Source of the DNA: Pseudomonadota bacterium
GTDB taxonomy: Bacteria > Pseudomonadota > Gammaproteobacteria > Pseudomonadales > Pseudohongiellaceae
DNA length: 40,343 nt
Reading direction: 5' to 3'
Assembly (NCBI GenBank): GCA_022566775.1
Contig: JADFIJ010000005.1
Location: forward strand, 1 to 40,343
Below, one piece after another: positions 8,340-16,289 of the stretch; positions within the stretch are counted from its first letter, which is position 1; each line of letters begins with the position of its first letter. Under the pieces are notes generated by a model that saw only the letters and a program-made list of their open reading frames with translations, was not told the origin of the DNA and searched no databases. Made by a program: the position numbers and the translations under genes.

Positions 8340-8744
8340 CTATATCTGCGATCTGAGCTCGACGATATTCCCTTCCGGGTCTTTTATATAGACCGAGCTA
8401 CCGAGACCCTGAGCCCCGACTCGCTGCTCGAACTCACCAAATTCAATGCCGTGGGATCGTAAATGAGACTCTATCTCCGACTGCTGAATTGGCCTCAGCT
8501 GCAGGCAAAAATGATCCATATTATTCTCTGTCGCGCCCGGCGGGCCGCCACCTGGCTTACCTAACTGACTGTCGACCGTAACCAGATCGATCAACGCCGA
8601 TCCGGCTCGAAGTTGGGTAAGTCCTACGTCATCCGGCGTTTCTCTTTCGACCTTACATCCCAGCATATTGCTATAGAAATCCAGCATCTCACCCAGCTTT
8701 GTAGTCCGTAAAACGATGTGGTCAATTCCTGCTACTTCGATCAT
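8340..8744 (-). CDS. VOC family (glyoxalase/dioxygenase fold) protein
   Basis: 134 residues with one complete vicinal-oxygen-chelate module made of two beta-alpha-beta-beta-beta halves: EVAGIDHIVLRTTKLGEMLDFY at the start and VYIKDPEGNIVELRS at the end. The likely metal ligands are His9 in the first strand, His in NNMDHFCLQL and Glu in the final NIVELRS, so a divalent-metal site is intact. Members act as lyases, isomerases, dioxygenases or antibiotic-binding proteins; this one resembles small lactoylglutathione-lyase-like proteins, and the substrate cannot be told. AGGATG precedes the ATG. It was probably followed in the same operon by the now broken MFS gene. Confidence 0.88.
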   Translation of the reverse strand: MIEVAGIDHIVLRTTKLGEMLDFYSNMLGCKVERETPDDVGLTQLRAGSALIDLVTVDSQLGKPGGGPPGATENNMDHFCLQLRPIQQSEIESHLRSHGIEFGEFEQRVGAQGLGSSVYIKDPEGNIVELRSQI

Positions 8745-8788
8745 CTGCCTGCATCCTCTCGCTCCGCTTTACTCAGCTATTGTGCCCG

Positions 8789-9007
8789 CTACTGGTTTCG
8801 CAACCGGGCTTCCAGCTCTTTTTCCCGGTCGGCGGCAGCGTCCAGAAGTATTTGCTCGACACTGGCAGCCCCATCGAGGGCCTGCTGTTGTCGGCTGGTC
8901 AGTACGCCCTGTGGCGCTTGATCTTGAGTTTCGTTTGCATTGTCAGATCCACAGCCGGCTAACAATCCCAACAACACAATGATTATTACGGATCCTGGTT
9001 TATCCAT
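8789..9007 (-). CDS. Very small lipoprotein
   Basis: 72 residues from the ATG at 9007; the track's upstream extension (to 9127) is not hydrophobic and is likely not translated. The signal is SVIIIVLLGLLAGC, a textbook lipobox with Cys at about 19. The mature part is an acidic linker followed by a charged helix (LTSRQQQALDGAASVEQILL) likely to form a coiled coil. This resembles small helical envelope lipoproteins. No family is recognised. It stands upstream of the VOC gene on the same strand, with a gap of about 44 bases. Confidence 0.65.
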   Translation of the reverse strand: MDKPGSVIIIVLLGLLAGCGSDNANETQDQAPQGVLTSRQQQALDGAASVEQILLDAAADREKELEARLRNQ

Positions 9008-9378
9008 GGTGTAGGCCTCTCTACAAAATGCCAATCTATCGAGCCGGAGTGATTCACAAGCCGCTGGAATGATTCCGTGAATGCACATGGGCGTGGGTAA
9101 TGGGCATCGCCGCCGGCAGCCTGACAAGTTTTAGGTTATAGCAGACGAGGATTCAACAAGGCAAATTGACGTGTGCCAAGTCCCAGGCTGCTAATGTATA
9201 CCGAGAAACGTGCAACATATCACGCTTTGCACCCTGCCTTCTGCGTTTTCCCGATTTATGTGACCCGAATCAATCAAATTCCATACTCCAGTTGCTACGG
9301 TGCCAACAAGTCCAGAGACATCAGCCTCCTGAGTGATTACCACCGGGAAATAATCCAGCTCAAACCGGAGAGAAAGCC
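9008..9378. other. 371-base gap without a gene
   Basis: This stretch separates the divergent small lipoprotein gene (minus) and the DUF5666 gene (plus), so it must hold both promoters, but I cannot place -10/-35 boxes with confidence. Short ORFs here (9173..9382 and the lead of 9127) lack coding character. The end of the gap has GGAGAGAAAGCC, the ribosome binding site of the 9379 gene. Confidence 0.6.
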
Positions 9379-10238
9379 ATGAAATACTCCAGAAAAATTA
9401 TCCTTACTTTTTCACTATTGCTTTTTGCATTCAGCTCTAACCTGGCCGTCGCCAAAGGTGCTGAAATAAAATTCAGCAGCCTGGTGAGCGCCATAAACCA
9501 GACCGACAGCGAAGAAGGCACCGTCACGGTCAGCATCCACGGGATCGATGTACTGGTGATCATCAATGCCGATACCGAGATCGAAGAGAGTAGTGAAGAA
9601 ATTGATCTGGCTACCCTCTCGGTTGGCGACTTCGTCAGAATCACTGCCTTCTTTTCCGACGCCGGTATTGTAGCCGATGAAGTAAACGTGCTCGACGCAC
9701 GTTCGGAGCAGTTTCGCTTCCGAGGTCTCATTACGGCCACGGTAATAGTAACAACAACGGCACGGGCCAGATAAATAACAATGGCCACGGCGATGGAGAC
9801 GATGACGATGATGATGATGGCAATGACGATAGCGACGATGATAGTGACGACGGCGATGATGATGGCAATGACGGCGGTGACCCGATTTCAGTCGGCGCCG
9901 AAATTAGCCTTGCTGCCGATGACTCAGACCTGCACGGCAGGGCTGAGATCAAATATAGAAGCGAAAACGGCAAGGTGGAGCAGGAACTTGAAATAGAGTT
10001 GGAAGACGCGACCGCGGGGGGCACCTACACCATCTTGGTATTTTTTGGCGACGAATCTGTAGCGCTCGGTTCGATCACGGCCAACGACCACGGCATCATC
10101 GAAGCCGAGTATGAAACCGGCGCTGACGACCCGGATCGAGATTTATCAGCGTTGCTTCCAGACGGAAGAGATGTCAGGGATATCACCGGGGTGCAAATTC
10201 TACTGGATGGCAATGTTGTGCTGGAAGGAGACTTCTAA
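9379..10238 (+). pseudogene. Exported DUF5666 protein with Asp-rich linker, broken by a one-base frameshift
   Basis: The first part (9379-9774) has a signal peptide (RKIILTFSLLLFAFSSNLAVA) and a DUF5666-like beta domain that ends in ADEVNVLDARSEQFRFRGLIT. That frame then runs into a short nonsense tail and stops at 9772. From about 9735 the -1 frame continues as GHGNSNNNGTGQINNNGHGDG, then an Asp-rich linker (GDDDDDDDGNDD) and a second folded segment ending VQILLDGNVVLEGDF with a stop at 10236. Adding one G at the GG of 9735-9736 joins both parts into one protein of about 286 residues. Homology-like composition on both sides of the joint argues for one gene with a deletion or a sequencing error. 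No slippery heptamer is visible there. DUF5666 proteins are exported, often metal- or surface-related, of unknown role. A good ribosome site (GGAGAG) precedes the ATG. Confidence 0.8.
9789..9886 (+). repeat. GAY-rich simple-sequence tract (Asp linker)
   Basis: A low-complexity run of GAT/GAC codons with GGC AAT interruptions encodes the Asp-rich linker of the DUF5666 protein. Acidic linkers of this sort can bind calcium. The tract is also a natural place for replication slippage, although the actual frameshift lies about 55 bases upstream. Confidence 0.7.
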
Positions 10239-10281
10239 ATCCGCGGAAGATAGAAGACGGGACAGCGATAATAGGTCGGCA

Positions 10282-11082
10282 TCATTCCGCGGCCATGGTG
10301 TTACTCAGGGAATCCAGACCGGTAATACAAATCTCCACCGTGTGACCCGGTTTGATCGGCCCAACGCCACCGCCGGTGCCACAGGCGATCAGATCTCCGG
10401 GAAACAGGGTCATATCCTGAGACAACATACTCACTATTTGCCTGGGTGAGAAAACAAGATTGTCGATGGGATAATCCTGCCGCAATTTCCCCTGGTAGAA
10501 CGTCTGCACCTGAAGTTTTTCCACATCTACGTCGGTGCAGATACTCGGCCCGAACGCACCGAAGGTATCCATACTCTTGGCTCGGTTCCATTGCTTAAAA
10601 GTAGGGTCCTTGCCGATTAAAGGCGAGGCGGTGATGTCGTTGACGCAGGTATAACCAAAAATGTAATCCCCAGCTTCCTCAGGGGAAACACAGTGACAGG
10701 CTTTGCCTATAACTACACCGAGTTCGCCTTCATATATTATCCTGTCAGCATAAGATGCCGGTCGTCGAATCTGGCCAAGGTGAGGCAGGTAGCTGTTACT
10801 GGATTTGAAAAAATATAATGGTTCATCCGGGATTTCCAATCCCTGTGCCTCGGCAGCAGCTCTGACGTTCTTCCACAGGCCAATCATTTTGCTGGGCCAA
10901 CAGGGTGTCAGCAAAATCAAGTCCGCTACCTGCAGAATTTCGTCGGTGGGCTCGGCACCGTCAAACAACTCACCGCTGCATACGGCGACACGTTGATTCT
11001 CGAAATCGACTTCATCGAGTAGTTTACCAAGCTCATCTACTTGTGAGTCCCGGCGCCTGAATCTTATCCACTTGCTCATCAT
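10282..11082 (-). CDS. Fumarylacetoacetate hydrolase family protein
   Basis: 266 residues. After an 80-residue N-terminal lead, the FAH fold has its key blocks: YADRIIYEGELGVVIGK, with the two metal-binding Glu of the ExE motif, and FGYTCVNDITAS with the third ligand Asp. The C-terminal part has the FSPRQIVSMLSQDMTLFPGDLI and GTGGGVGPIKPGHTV blocks. Family members cleave C-C bonds of acylpyruvates, decarboxylate or hydrate oxo-acids from aromatic degradation (HpcE/MhpD-like, FAHD1-like); the exact reaction cannot be read. Two ATGs in tandem (11080-11082 and 11077-11079) could start it. It follows the PanE-like gene on the same strand with a 40-base gap, so both probably act on 2-oxo-acid intermediates in one operon. 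Confidence 0.9.
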   Translation of the reverse strand: MMSKWIRFRRRDSQVDELGKLLDEVDFENQRVAVCSGELFDGAEPTDEILQVADLILLTPCWPSKMIGLWKNVRAAAEAQGLEIPDEPLYFFKSSNSYLPHLGQIRRPASYADRIIYEGELGVVIGKACHCVSPEEAGDYIFGYTCVNDITASPLIGKDPTFKQWNRAKSMDTFGAFGPSICTDVDVEKLQVQTFYQGKLRQDYPIDNLVFSPRQIVSMLSQDMTLFPGDLIACGTGGGVGPIKPGHTVEICITGLDSLSNTMAAE

Positions 11083-11122
11083 GATTCTCGCTATTGGTTG
11101 GCGATGATTTTAGGGAAGCCTG

Positions 11123-12100
11123 TTAGCCATAACAAGCAGCCTGCTGCGCCCGCTGAATAACGAGACCTAAGACAATATCGATGATAGGTGTCGCTATCGA
11201 AGTCATTGCTCCCATCTCCTGTACCACGGTTAATAGTGCATCGATCTCCATGGGGCGGCCCTGTTCCAGATCCTGTAGCATGGACGTCTTATGGGCGCCA
11301 ACCCCGGCCGCGCCATTAATGCGTTTCTCGATATCTACGGCAAATTTCACCCCCAGACTCTCGGCGATCTGCTGGGCTTCCGCCATCATACCAGCGGCGA
11401 TGGCGCGCGTTCCCGGCTCCGTTGCGATGATATCGAGAGTGGCGTGAGTGAGAACGGAGATGGGATTGAAGCACAAGTTTCCCCATAGCTTTACCCATAT
11501 GTCATCTCTAATCCTCGGTCGCACCGGTGCTTTCAGTCCCGCCTCGATGAAGATTTGACTCAGGGCGATTACCCGTTCGGTTTTTTCGCCACTGGGCTCG
11601 CCCAGGGTAAAACGGTTGCCTTCCACGTGTCGAATGACACCTGGCTCCACCAAATCACAGGCCGGGTAGACGACACAGCCGATTGCCCGCTGCGGCTGCA
11701 ACTGCTGCCACTGTTGATCATCGGGATCCACGCTACGCAGACGTTTGTTTTCATGTGGCCCTTCCAGACCATAGAAGTACCACCAGGGGATGCCATTGAC
11801 TGCAGTGACCACGGCGCCTCCCGGCGCCAGCAGGGCAGCTATTTGCGGCACAATTTTAGGCACAGAGTGGGCCTTGAGGGTGACGATGACGAAGTCCTGC
11901 GGCGGCAGTGATTCCGGCTTATCCGTGCAATTTAGCCGATGGATACTCTCGCCTTCTGCGGTGATAAGTTTCAAGCCCCGGCTTTGCATGGCTTGCAGAT
12001 GTGGCCCCCTGGCAATCAAACTGACTTCTGCGGCTGTGCTCGCGAGCATGGCACCCAGGTAGCCACCAATAGCGCCAGCACCATAAATACATATTCGCAC
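11123..12100 (-). CDS. 2-dehydropantoate 2-reductase family (PanE/ApbA-like) protein
   Basis: 325 residues with a GTG start at 12100, preceded by GGGGAAA at proper distance. The N-terminal NADP-binding loop is GAGAIGGYLG (residues 7-16), followed by a Rossmann domain with FVIVTLKAHSV. The catalytic-region block is VWVKLWGNLCFNPIS, containing the Lys and Asn of the KLxxN motif typical of ketopantoate reductase. The middle block reads VTAVNGIPWW where PanE has a QNG sequence. The family reduces 2-oxo-acids with NADPH; true ketopantoate reductase makes pantoate for CoA. Because the neighbour is an FAH-family hydrolase and not panB/panC, I think it acts on another branched or hydroxylated 2-oxo-acid, so no symbol is given. 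Confidence 0.88.
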   Translation of the reverse strand: MRICIYGAGAIGGYLGAMLASTAAEVSLIARGPHLQAMQSRGLKLITAEGESIHRLNCTDKPESLPPQDFVIVTLKAHSVPKIVPQIAALLAPGGAVVTAVNGIPWWYFYGLEGPHENKRLRSVDPDDQQWQQLQPQRAIGCVVYPACDLVEPGVIRHVEGNRFTLGEPSGEKTERVIALSQIFIEAGLKAPVRPRIRDDIWVKLWGNLCFNPISVLTHATLDIIATEPGTRAIAAGMMAEAQQIAESLGVKFAVDIEKRINGAAGVGAHKTSMLQDLEQGRPMEIDALLTVVQEMGAMTSIATPIIDIVLGLVIQRAQQAACYG

Positions 12101-12336
12101 AGTGTTTCCCCGATATTTTTAGCGACTATTAGCCACTATTAACAAAACAGGTTTTCTGGCTTACCCTTCAAGTCTACCCGAATGCGCACCACCCAACGAG
12201 ACAAAATGGATTGGCGGATGCCCGCAGAAATCTCAAAACCTTCACCTGATAATGTCTGACATAAAAGAGTTGCACACGGTCTTGACATACTACATGCTGT
12301 TTTAGCACACTGCTGGTTTTTCTCTGGAGTCATACC
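12101..12336. promoter_or_regulatory. Divergent promoter region of the PanE/FAH and ligase/transporter operons
   Basis: 236 bases between two divergent operons. On the plus strand a perfect TTGACA hexamer occurs about 55 bases before the ligase ATG, but no good -10 box sits at 16-18 bases from it, so the promoter call is tentative. GGAG lies eight bases before the ATG at 12337. Shared control of both operons is plausible from the arrangement. The 64-residue ORF in this gap (12139..12333) does not look coding. Confidence 0.35.
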
Positions 12337-13851
12337 ATGAGCACACTGTGGGAATTAGTAAATAGCGGAGAAGGAAAACAAGCCGCACTCACAGCACCCG
12401 GGCAACAGGCCCTCACCTATGATGAGCTGCGTGCTCAAGTAAAAACTACCGCTACCCGTCTCAATGCGCTTGGGGTTGGTCGCAATGACCCTGTCGCCAT
12501 CGTGCTGCCTAACGGACCAGAAATGGCGAGTGCATTTATTGCTATCGGTGCCGCGGCCACTACCGCACCTCTCAATCCGGGTTACCGCGGCGAAGAATAT
12601 GATTTCTACCTGGAAGACCTGAAGCCGAAAATTCTGGTGGTTGCCGAAGACAGCGACTCTTCAGCCATTGCCAGCGCCGAGAAGTTGGGCATCAAGGTAG
12701 TGCGACTATTACACCAGGCCGGTGATCCGGCGGGGAAATTTGAATTGCAGGGTGAGGCGCTTGCCGACGCCTCCCCAATCACGGGCTTTGCCCAGCCCGA
12801 CGATATTGCGCTGGTATTGCATACCTCCGGTACCACCTCGAAGCCCAAGTTGGTACCCCTAAGCCAGGGAAATGTCAGTGCATCGGCGCGCAATGTTGCC
12901 CAATCCCTGGCGCTCACTGCGGCGGATCGATGTCTCAATATCATGCCCCTGTTTCATATCCACGGTCTCATCGCCGCCGTGTTGGGCTCGTTGCATGCCG
13001 GAGCTTGTGTCAGCTGCACAACCGGTTTCAACGCCCTGAAATTTTTTAATTGGCTGGAGGAAGTACGGCCCACCTGGTATACCGGCGTGCCCACCATGCA
13101 CCAGGCAATCTTGTCACGGGCCGGGCGCAACCGGGAAATTATAGCCAGCGTCAAGCTGCGCTTCCTGCGCTCTTCCTCGGCTTCCCTGCCACCGAAGGTA
13201 ATGGCGGAACTGGAGCAGACCTTCGACGCCCCGGTAATTGAAGCCTATGGCATGACCGAGGCGGCCCACCAGATGGCCTGTAATCCCCTGCCACGGGGCA
13301 CTCAGAAGCCTGGCTCCGTAGGTCTGGCCGCTGGGCCAAAGGTTTCTATTATGAATCAGCAGGGTGAACATCTCGCCGTCGGGGAAATTGGCGAAGTGGT
13401 GATTCAGGGTGAAAATGTGACCGCGGGCTACCTCAATAATGAGGCGGCGAATGCCACCGCGTATACCGACGGCTGGTTCCGCACCGGAGACCAGGGCCGC
13501 CTGGATGACGAGGGCTATTTGACGCTTACCGGTCGCCTGAAGGAAATAATTAACCGCGGTGGGGAAAAAATTTCTCCTCGCGAAGTTGACGAGATTCTGC
13601 TTGATCACGAGAGCGTCGCCCAGGTCGTTACCTTCGCCATCCCACACGAAAAGCTGGGTGAGGAAGTGGCCGCCGCCATCGTACTCGAGACTGGCGCGGA
13701 GCTCGATGAAAAAGGCTTGCGCGATTATGCCGCAACTCGTCTGGCAGACTTTAAAGTACCAAAGAAAGTCGTTTTCCTGGAAGAGATCCCGAAGGGACCC
13801 ACCGGCAAGTTACAGCGCATCGGGCTGGCGGAGAAATTGGGCCTGGCTTGA
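12337..13851 (+). CDS. Acyl-CoA synthetase (AMP-forming), oxalyl-CoA synthetase-like
   Basis: 504 residues, a typical length for a class I adenylate-forming ligase. Core motifs in order: the P-loop LHTSGTTSKPKLVPLSQGN (about 167-185), AYGMTEA (about 304-310), WFRTGDQG (about 387-394), GRLKEIINRGGEKISPREVD (hinge), and PTGKLQR near the C-terminus with the catalytic Lys. All catalytic residues are there. The sequence around NPLPRGTQKPGSVG and the whole C-terminal third resemble the plant AAE3/yeast Pcs60 group, which activates oxalate, but medium-chain or other small dicarboxylates are equally possible. It starts the plus-strand operon that continues with the Nramp-related transporter 100 bases on, and is divergent to the PanE/FAH pair. 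It probably activates the carboxylic acid degraded by this module (inference). Confidence 0.92.
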   Translation: MSTLWELVNSGEGKQAALTAPGQQALTYDELRAQVKTTATRLNALGVGRNDPVAIVLPNGPEMASAFIAIGAAATTAPLNPGYRGEEYDFYLEDLKPKILVVAEDSDSSAIASAEKLGIKVVRLLHQAGDPAGKFELQGEALADASPITGFAQPDDIALVLHTSGTTSKPKLVPLSQGNVSASARNVAQSLALTAADRCLNIMPLFHIHGLIAAVLGSLHAGACVSCTTGFNALKFFNWLEEVRPTWYTGVPTMHQAILSRAGRNREIIASVKLRFLRSSSASLPPKVMAELEQTFDAPVIEAYGMTEAAHQMACNPLPRGTQKPGSVGLAAGPKVSIMNQQGEHLAVGEIGEVVIQGENVTAGYLNNEAANATAYTDGWFRTGDQGRLDDEGYLTLTGRLKEIINRGGEKISPREVDEILLDHESVAQVVTFAIPHEKLGEEVAAAIVLETGAELDEKGLRDYAATRLADFKVPKKVVFLEEIPKGPTGKLQRIGLAEKLGLA

Positions 13852-13857
13852 TAATAA

Positions 13858-13897
13858 CGGGCTTAATAACAATGGGCTTGAACGGGCTTAATAATAA
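13858..13897 (+). repeat. Three short GGGCTT repeats after the ligase gene
   Basis: ACGGGCTTAATAA, AATGGGCTTGA and ACGGGCTTAATAATAA follow each other between the ligase stop and the transporter start. They look like imperfect duplications of the ligase 3' end region. No function is evident. Confidence 0.55.
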
Positions 13898-13913
13898 AAG
13901 TGCAATGATTCAT

Positions 13914-13930
13914 ACCCGCCACCGGCGGGT
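13914..13930 (+). promoter_or_regulatory. Hairpin just upstream of the transporter ribosome site
   Basis: ACCCGCC-ACC-GGCGGGT is a perfect 7-bp stem with a 3-base loop, ending about six bases before the GCGGGGAG ribosome site of the GTG-started transporter. No T-run follows, so it is not a terminator. It could modulate translation or protect the 5' end of a processed mRNA; the role is inference. Confidence 0.5.
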
Positions 13931-13951
13931 GCTGAGCGGGGAGTATAAAAA

Positions 13952-15532
13952 GTGGAAGAAGGAACCGATAAAAATCAGAGCGCCTCGAGCGATTCACCCG
14001 ATCAGGCATCCGTAGAACCTGCTGCGGGTGAAACCCTGGAATCACTGACCTCGGAGGAGTCCCTGGCCGCCCTGGAACTGCCCGACATGTCCTTCGGCAA
14101 GATGATTTCACACTTCGGGCCCGGCATTATTCTGATGATGACCGGAATCGGTACCAGCCATATCATTACCGCCCCAACTGCCGGGGGGCGCTTCGCCTAT
14201 GCCCTGATGTGGTGTATTCCCGTGGCCTATGTATTTAAATATTACGGCTTCGAAATGGCTTTCCGCTTTACCAACGCTACCGGCAAAAGTCTGATAGAAG
14301 CCTATGGCACGGCCTGGAAAAAATGGCCCCTGTGGTACGTCATGGCAACCACAATATTGCAATGTGTCATCGGTCAGGCGGGCCGTCTGATCGCGGCAGC
14401 GGCGGTGCTTTATTTTCTGTTCAGCTATCTGTTCAGCGAGGCGCTGGGATTTGAAATACCGATAGAGATCTTCGCCGCCGTTTTAGGTGCATTTTGTGTT
14501 TTCATCCTGCTGCGCGGTAATTATAAAATTGTGGAACGGGTGGCTAAAATAGCCGCCGGCTTTCTATTCGTTACCACGGTGTTCGTTTTCTTTGTCAATC
14601 CTCCTTCGATTTCTGTTGTGCAATACTTTTTTATCTTCGACATGCCGCCCGGGTCCTGGCTGATTATCGCCGGCTTCCTGGGTCTGCTGCCCACCGGCAT
14701 CGATGTCTCCCTGCAGGCATCGGAATGGGGCAAGGCCAAGAAGGTAGGGATGGGGAGAATAAGAGGCACCCTGGAGGAGATGGGACTGGCCCGGCGCTTC
14801 GATCCTTTTGCGCCGAAGATGGAAGATTTGACGGTGGACACCTCCCGCCTGCCGGCCCACGCCCAGATCTACTGCCAGCGTTGGTTCACCATCGGTCTAT
14901 GGGATTTTCGTCTCGGTCATATCGTGTCGTTCATCATCGCCTGTATCTTTCTGATCCTCGCCGCCATCTGGATGTATCCATCGGAGGTGTCGGGGCAGGA
15001 CGTAATCGGCGACATCGCCAGGATATTTACCGAAAGCGTCGGCAATGGCCTGATGGTGATATTTCTGATTGGCGCTTTCGCCGCGACCTTTTCGACGGTA
15101 TTCAATTATTTCGATGGCTGGCCCCGCATAGTGGGTGCTTGCTGCCGCAATATCTTTCCGGCGACCGCAGGATTACAAGGAGTGGACAGGGCCGAATTGA
15201 GTTCTGAGCACAAGTCCAAATGGTATTCAGAATACAACATCTATCGCGCCACCATGATTTTTTCCCTGGTGGCCGCACTCATGATTATCATCGGCATGCC
15301 CAGACCCGTGTACCTGGTGCTGGTGGCCTCGGCGCTGGCCTTCTTCGTGGCGCCGGTAATTTACTTCTTCAATGTGTATTATTGCCTCAAAATCATACCG
15401 AAGAAGGACAAGGCCTTTTACCCATCAACATTTGCCCGATATTTCTCTTTCCTCAGCTTATTTGTATTTACCGGCTTGAGCGGAATATTGATCATGGCGA
15501 GGATATTTAACATTACCCTGTTTGGAGGGTAA
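13952..15532 (+). CDS. Nramp-related transporter lacking the canonical metal-binding motifs
   Basis: 526 residues with a GTG start at 13952, led by GGGGAG. A 45-residue acidic cytosolic lead is followed by about eleven membrane segments. The first (SHFGPGIILMMTGIGTSHII) aligns with TM1 of Nramp carriers, but the metal-binding DPGN is replaced by TGIGTS (about 64-69). The TM6 motif, usually MPH, reads LLPTGIDVSLQAS (about 245-257). It therefore belongs to the Nramp-like branch with TG(V/I)G in TM1, whose substrates are poorly known. Cytosolic loops contain an unusual insert (residues 259-310, RIRGTLEEMGLARRFDPF). It is cotranscribed with the acyl-CoA ligase, so an organic acid or an unusual ion may be carried. 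The operon ends at the terminator at 15569. Confidence 0.88.
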   Translation: MEEGTDKNQSASSDSPDQASVEPAAGETLESLTSEESLAALELPDMSFGKMISHFGPGIILMMTGIGTSHIITAPTAGGRFAYALMWCIPVAYVFKYYGFEMAFRFTNATGKSLIEAYGTAWKKWPLWYVMATTILQCVIGQAGRLIAAAAVLYFLFSYLFSEALGFEIPIEIFAAVLGAFCVFILLRGNYKIVERVAKIAAGFLFVTTVFVFFVNPPSISVVQYFFIFDMPPGSWLIIAGFLGLLPTGIDVSLQASEWGKAKKVGMGRIRGTLEEMGLARRFDPFAPKMEDLTVDTSRLPAHAQIYCQRWFTIGLWDFRLGHIVSFIIACIFLILAAIWMYPSEVSGQDVIGDIARIFTESVGNGLMVIFLIGAFAATFSTVFNYFDGWPRIVGACCRNIFPATAGLQGVDRAELSSEHKSKWYSEYNIYRATMIFSLVAALMIIIGMPRPVYLVLVASALAFFVAPVIYFFNVYYCLKIIPKKDKAFYPSTFARYFSFLSLFVFTGLSGILIMARIFNITLFGG

Positions 15533-15568
15533 GTTGGCCGGCTGTCGATGCCGGCAGCATTCGAATAC

Positions 15569-15613
15569 CAAGAGGGGGAGGGATTTCGAGTAATCCCTCC
15601 CCCTCTTGTTTTT
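15569..15613 (+). terminator. Strong rho-independent terminator
   Basis: CAAGAGGGGGAGGGATT and AATCCCTCCCCCTCTTG form a perfect 17-bp stem with the 6-base loop TCGAGT, followed by TTTTT. It starts 37 bases after the transporter stop and ends the ligase/transporter operon. The minus-strand side lacks a T-run, so it is directed to the plus strand. Confidence 0.95.
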
Positions 15614-15625
15614 GCTCGACTGGAT

Positions 15626-16063
15626 TCAGCTCTGGTTTTCGCCCCGGGCCTGGTCTGCTCTCAGTTTGCAGGCTACCACCCGAGGTAATGCGGTGATGTA
15701 TTTGATCATCATGCCACCGCGAATGTCCTGCCTCTCGAGGTAGCTGGTCTCGTCATCGACGAAAAACACGCGATTGGTGGTGGCCACCAGTTCCGCATCC
15801 ATTACTTCGGCGCATTGATGGAATTTCATATCGGCGGGAACATCAGCTCTGGCACCTTCACGCCACATGAATACTTCTTCCGATTCTTCAAAATAAACGA
15901 AATCAACGATGCCATCTCGATCCATATCCCGCGCGCACATTTTATAGATGAGAAAATTGTCGCAATACAGGCTGATTGTCGGGCGCACACCAGCTGCGCC
16001 CAGGCCGCAGGCGGTAAGGGCAAGCAGGGACAGCAACACGATTGAAAGCCGGATAATATGCAT
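15626..16063 (-). CDS. Lipoprotein with a DxDxDG calcium-loop-like motif
   Basis: 145 residues from the ATG at 16063 (AAAGG upstream; the track start at 16069 is a TTG). The signal is HIIRLSIVLLSLLALTAC, with a clear lipobox. Near residue 48 the sequence ARDMDRDGIVDFVYF has the DxDxDGxxD pattern of calcium-binding loops seen in dockerin and FG-GAP/VCBS repeats. Three further Cys are present. No family is recognised. It is convergent with the transporter gene and is isolated on its strand. Confidence 0.72.
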   Translation of the reverse strand: MHIIRLSIVLLSLLALTACGLGAAGVRPTISLYCDNFLIYKMCARDMDRDGIVDFVYFEESEEVFMWREGARADVPADMKFHQCAEVMDAELVATTNRVFFVDDETSYLERQDIRGGMMIKYITALPRVVACKLRADQARGENQS

Positions 16064-16289
16064 TGGCAAACCTTTACAAAGAATTCCTTTTCTATTCGTC
16101 TAGCTCTAGACCCGCCCGGCGGGCAAAGAATTTCGCATCGTGCTTCGGCACCGATCGCATACTACACGATTTTCTCGAGCTAGCAGACCCATATCACATC
16201 GTTTACGACTGATTCCACACCGGAAATCCTTGCCGTTTAACTAGTGACCCAGGACGATCTGCTCAGAGACGTCAGGGACGTCGCTGCTT
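16064..16289. other. 226-base gap, nothing recognised
   Basis: No ORF with coding character, RNA gene or terminator was seen. A GACGTC-AGG-GACGTC inverted repeat (16268-16282) occurs just past the aminotransferase stop, without a T-run on either strand. Confidence 0.5.

Noticed and set aside
9781-9996. ORF with a Met/Thr-rich run (MATAMETMTMMMM)
   Set aside because: It is the GAT/GAC linker read in the wrong frame; the Asp-rich frame joins the two real parts of the DUF5666 gene.
10241-10292. Inverted repeat CCGCGGAA ... TTCCGCGG between the convergent DUF5666 and FAH genes
   Set aside because: The loop is 36 bases, one arm lies in the FAH coding end and there is no T-run, so it is not a credible terminator.
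12139-12333. 64-codon minus-strand ORF in the divergent promoter region
   Set aside because: Cys-rich, no ribosome site, no coding pattern; it spans a control region.
16268-16282. GACGTC-AGG-GACGTC inverted repeat after the aminotransferase gene
   Set aside because: Stem of six, no T-run on either strand, and GACGTC is itself palindromic; chance is likely.
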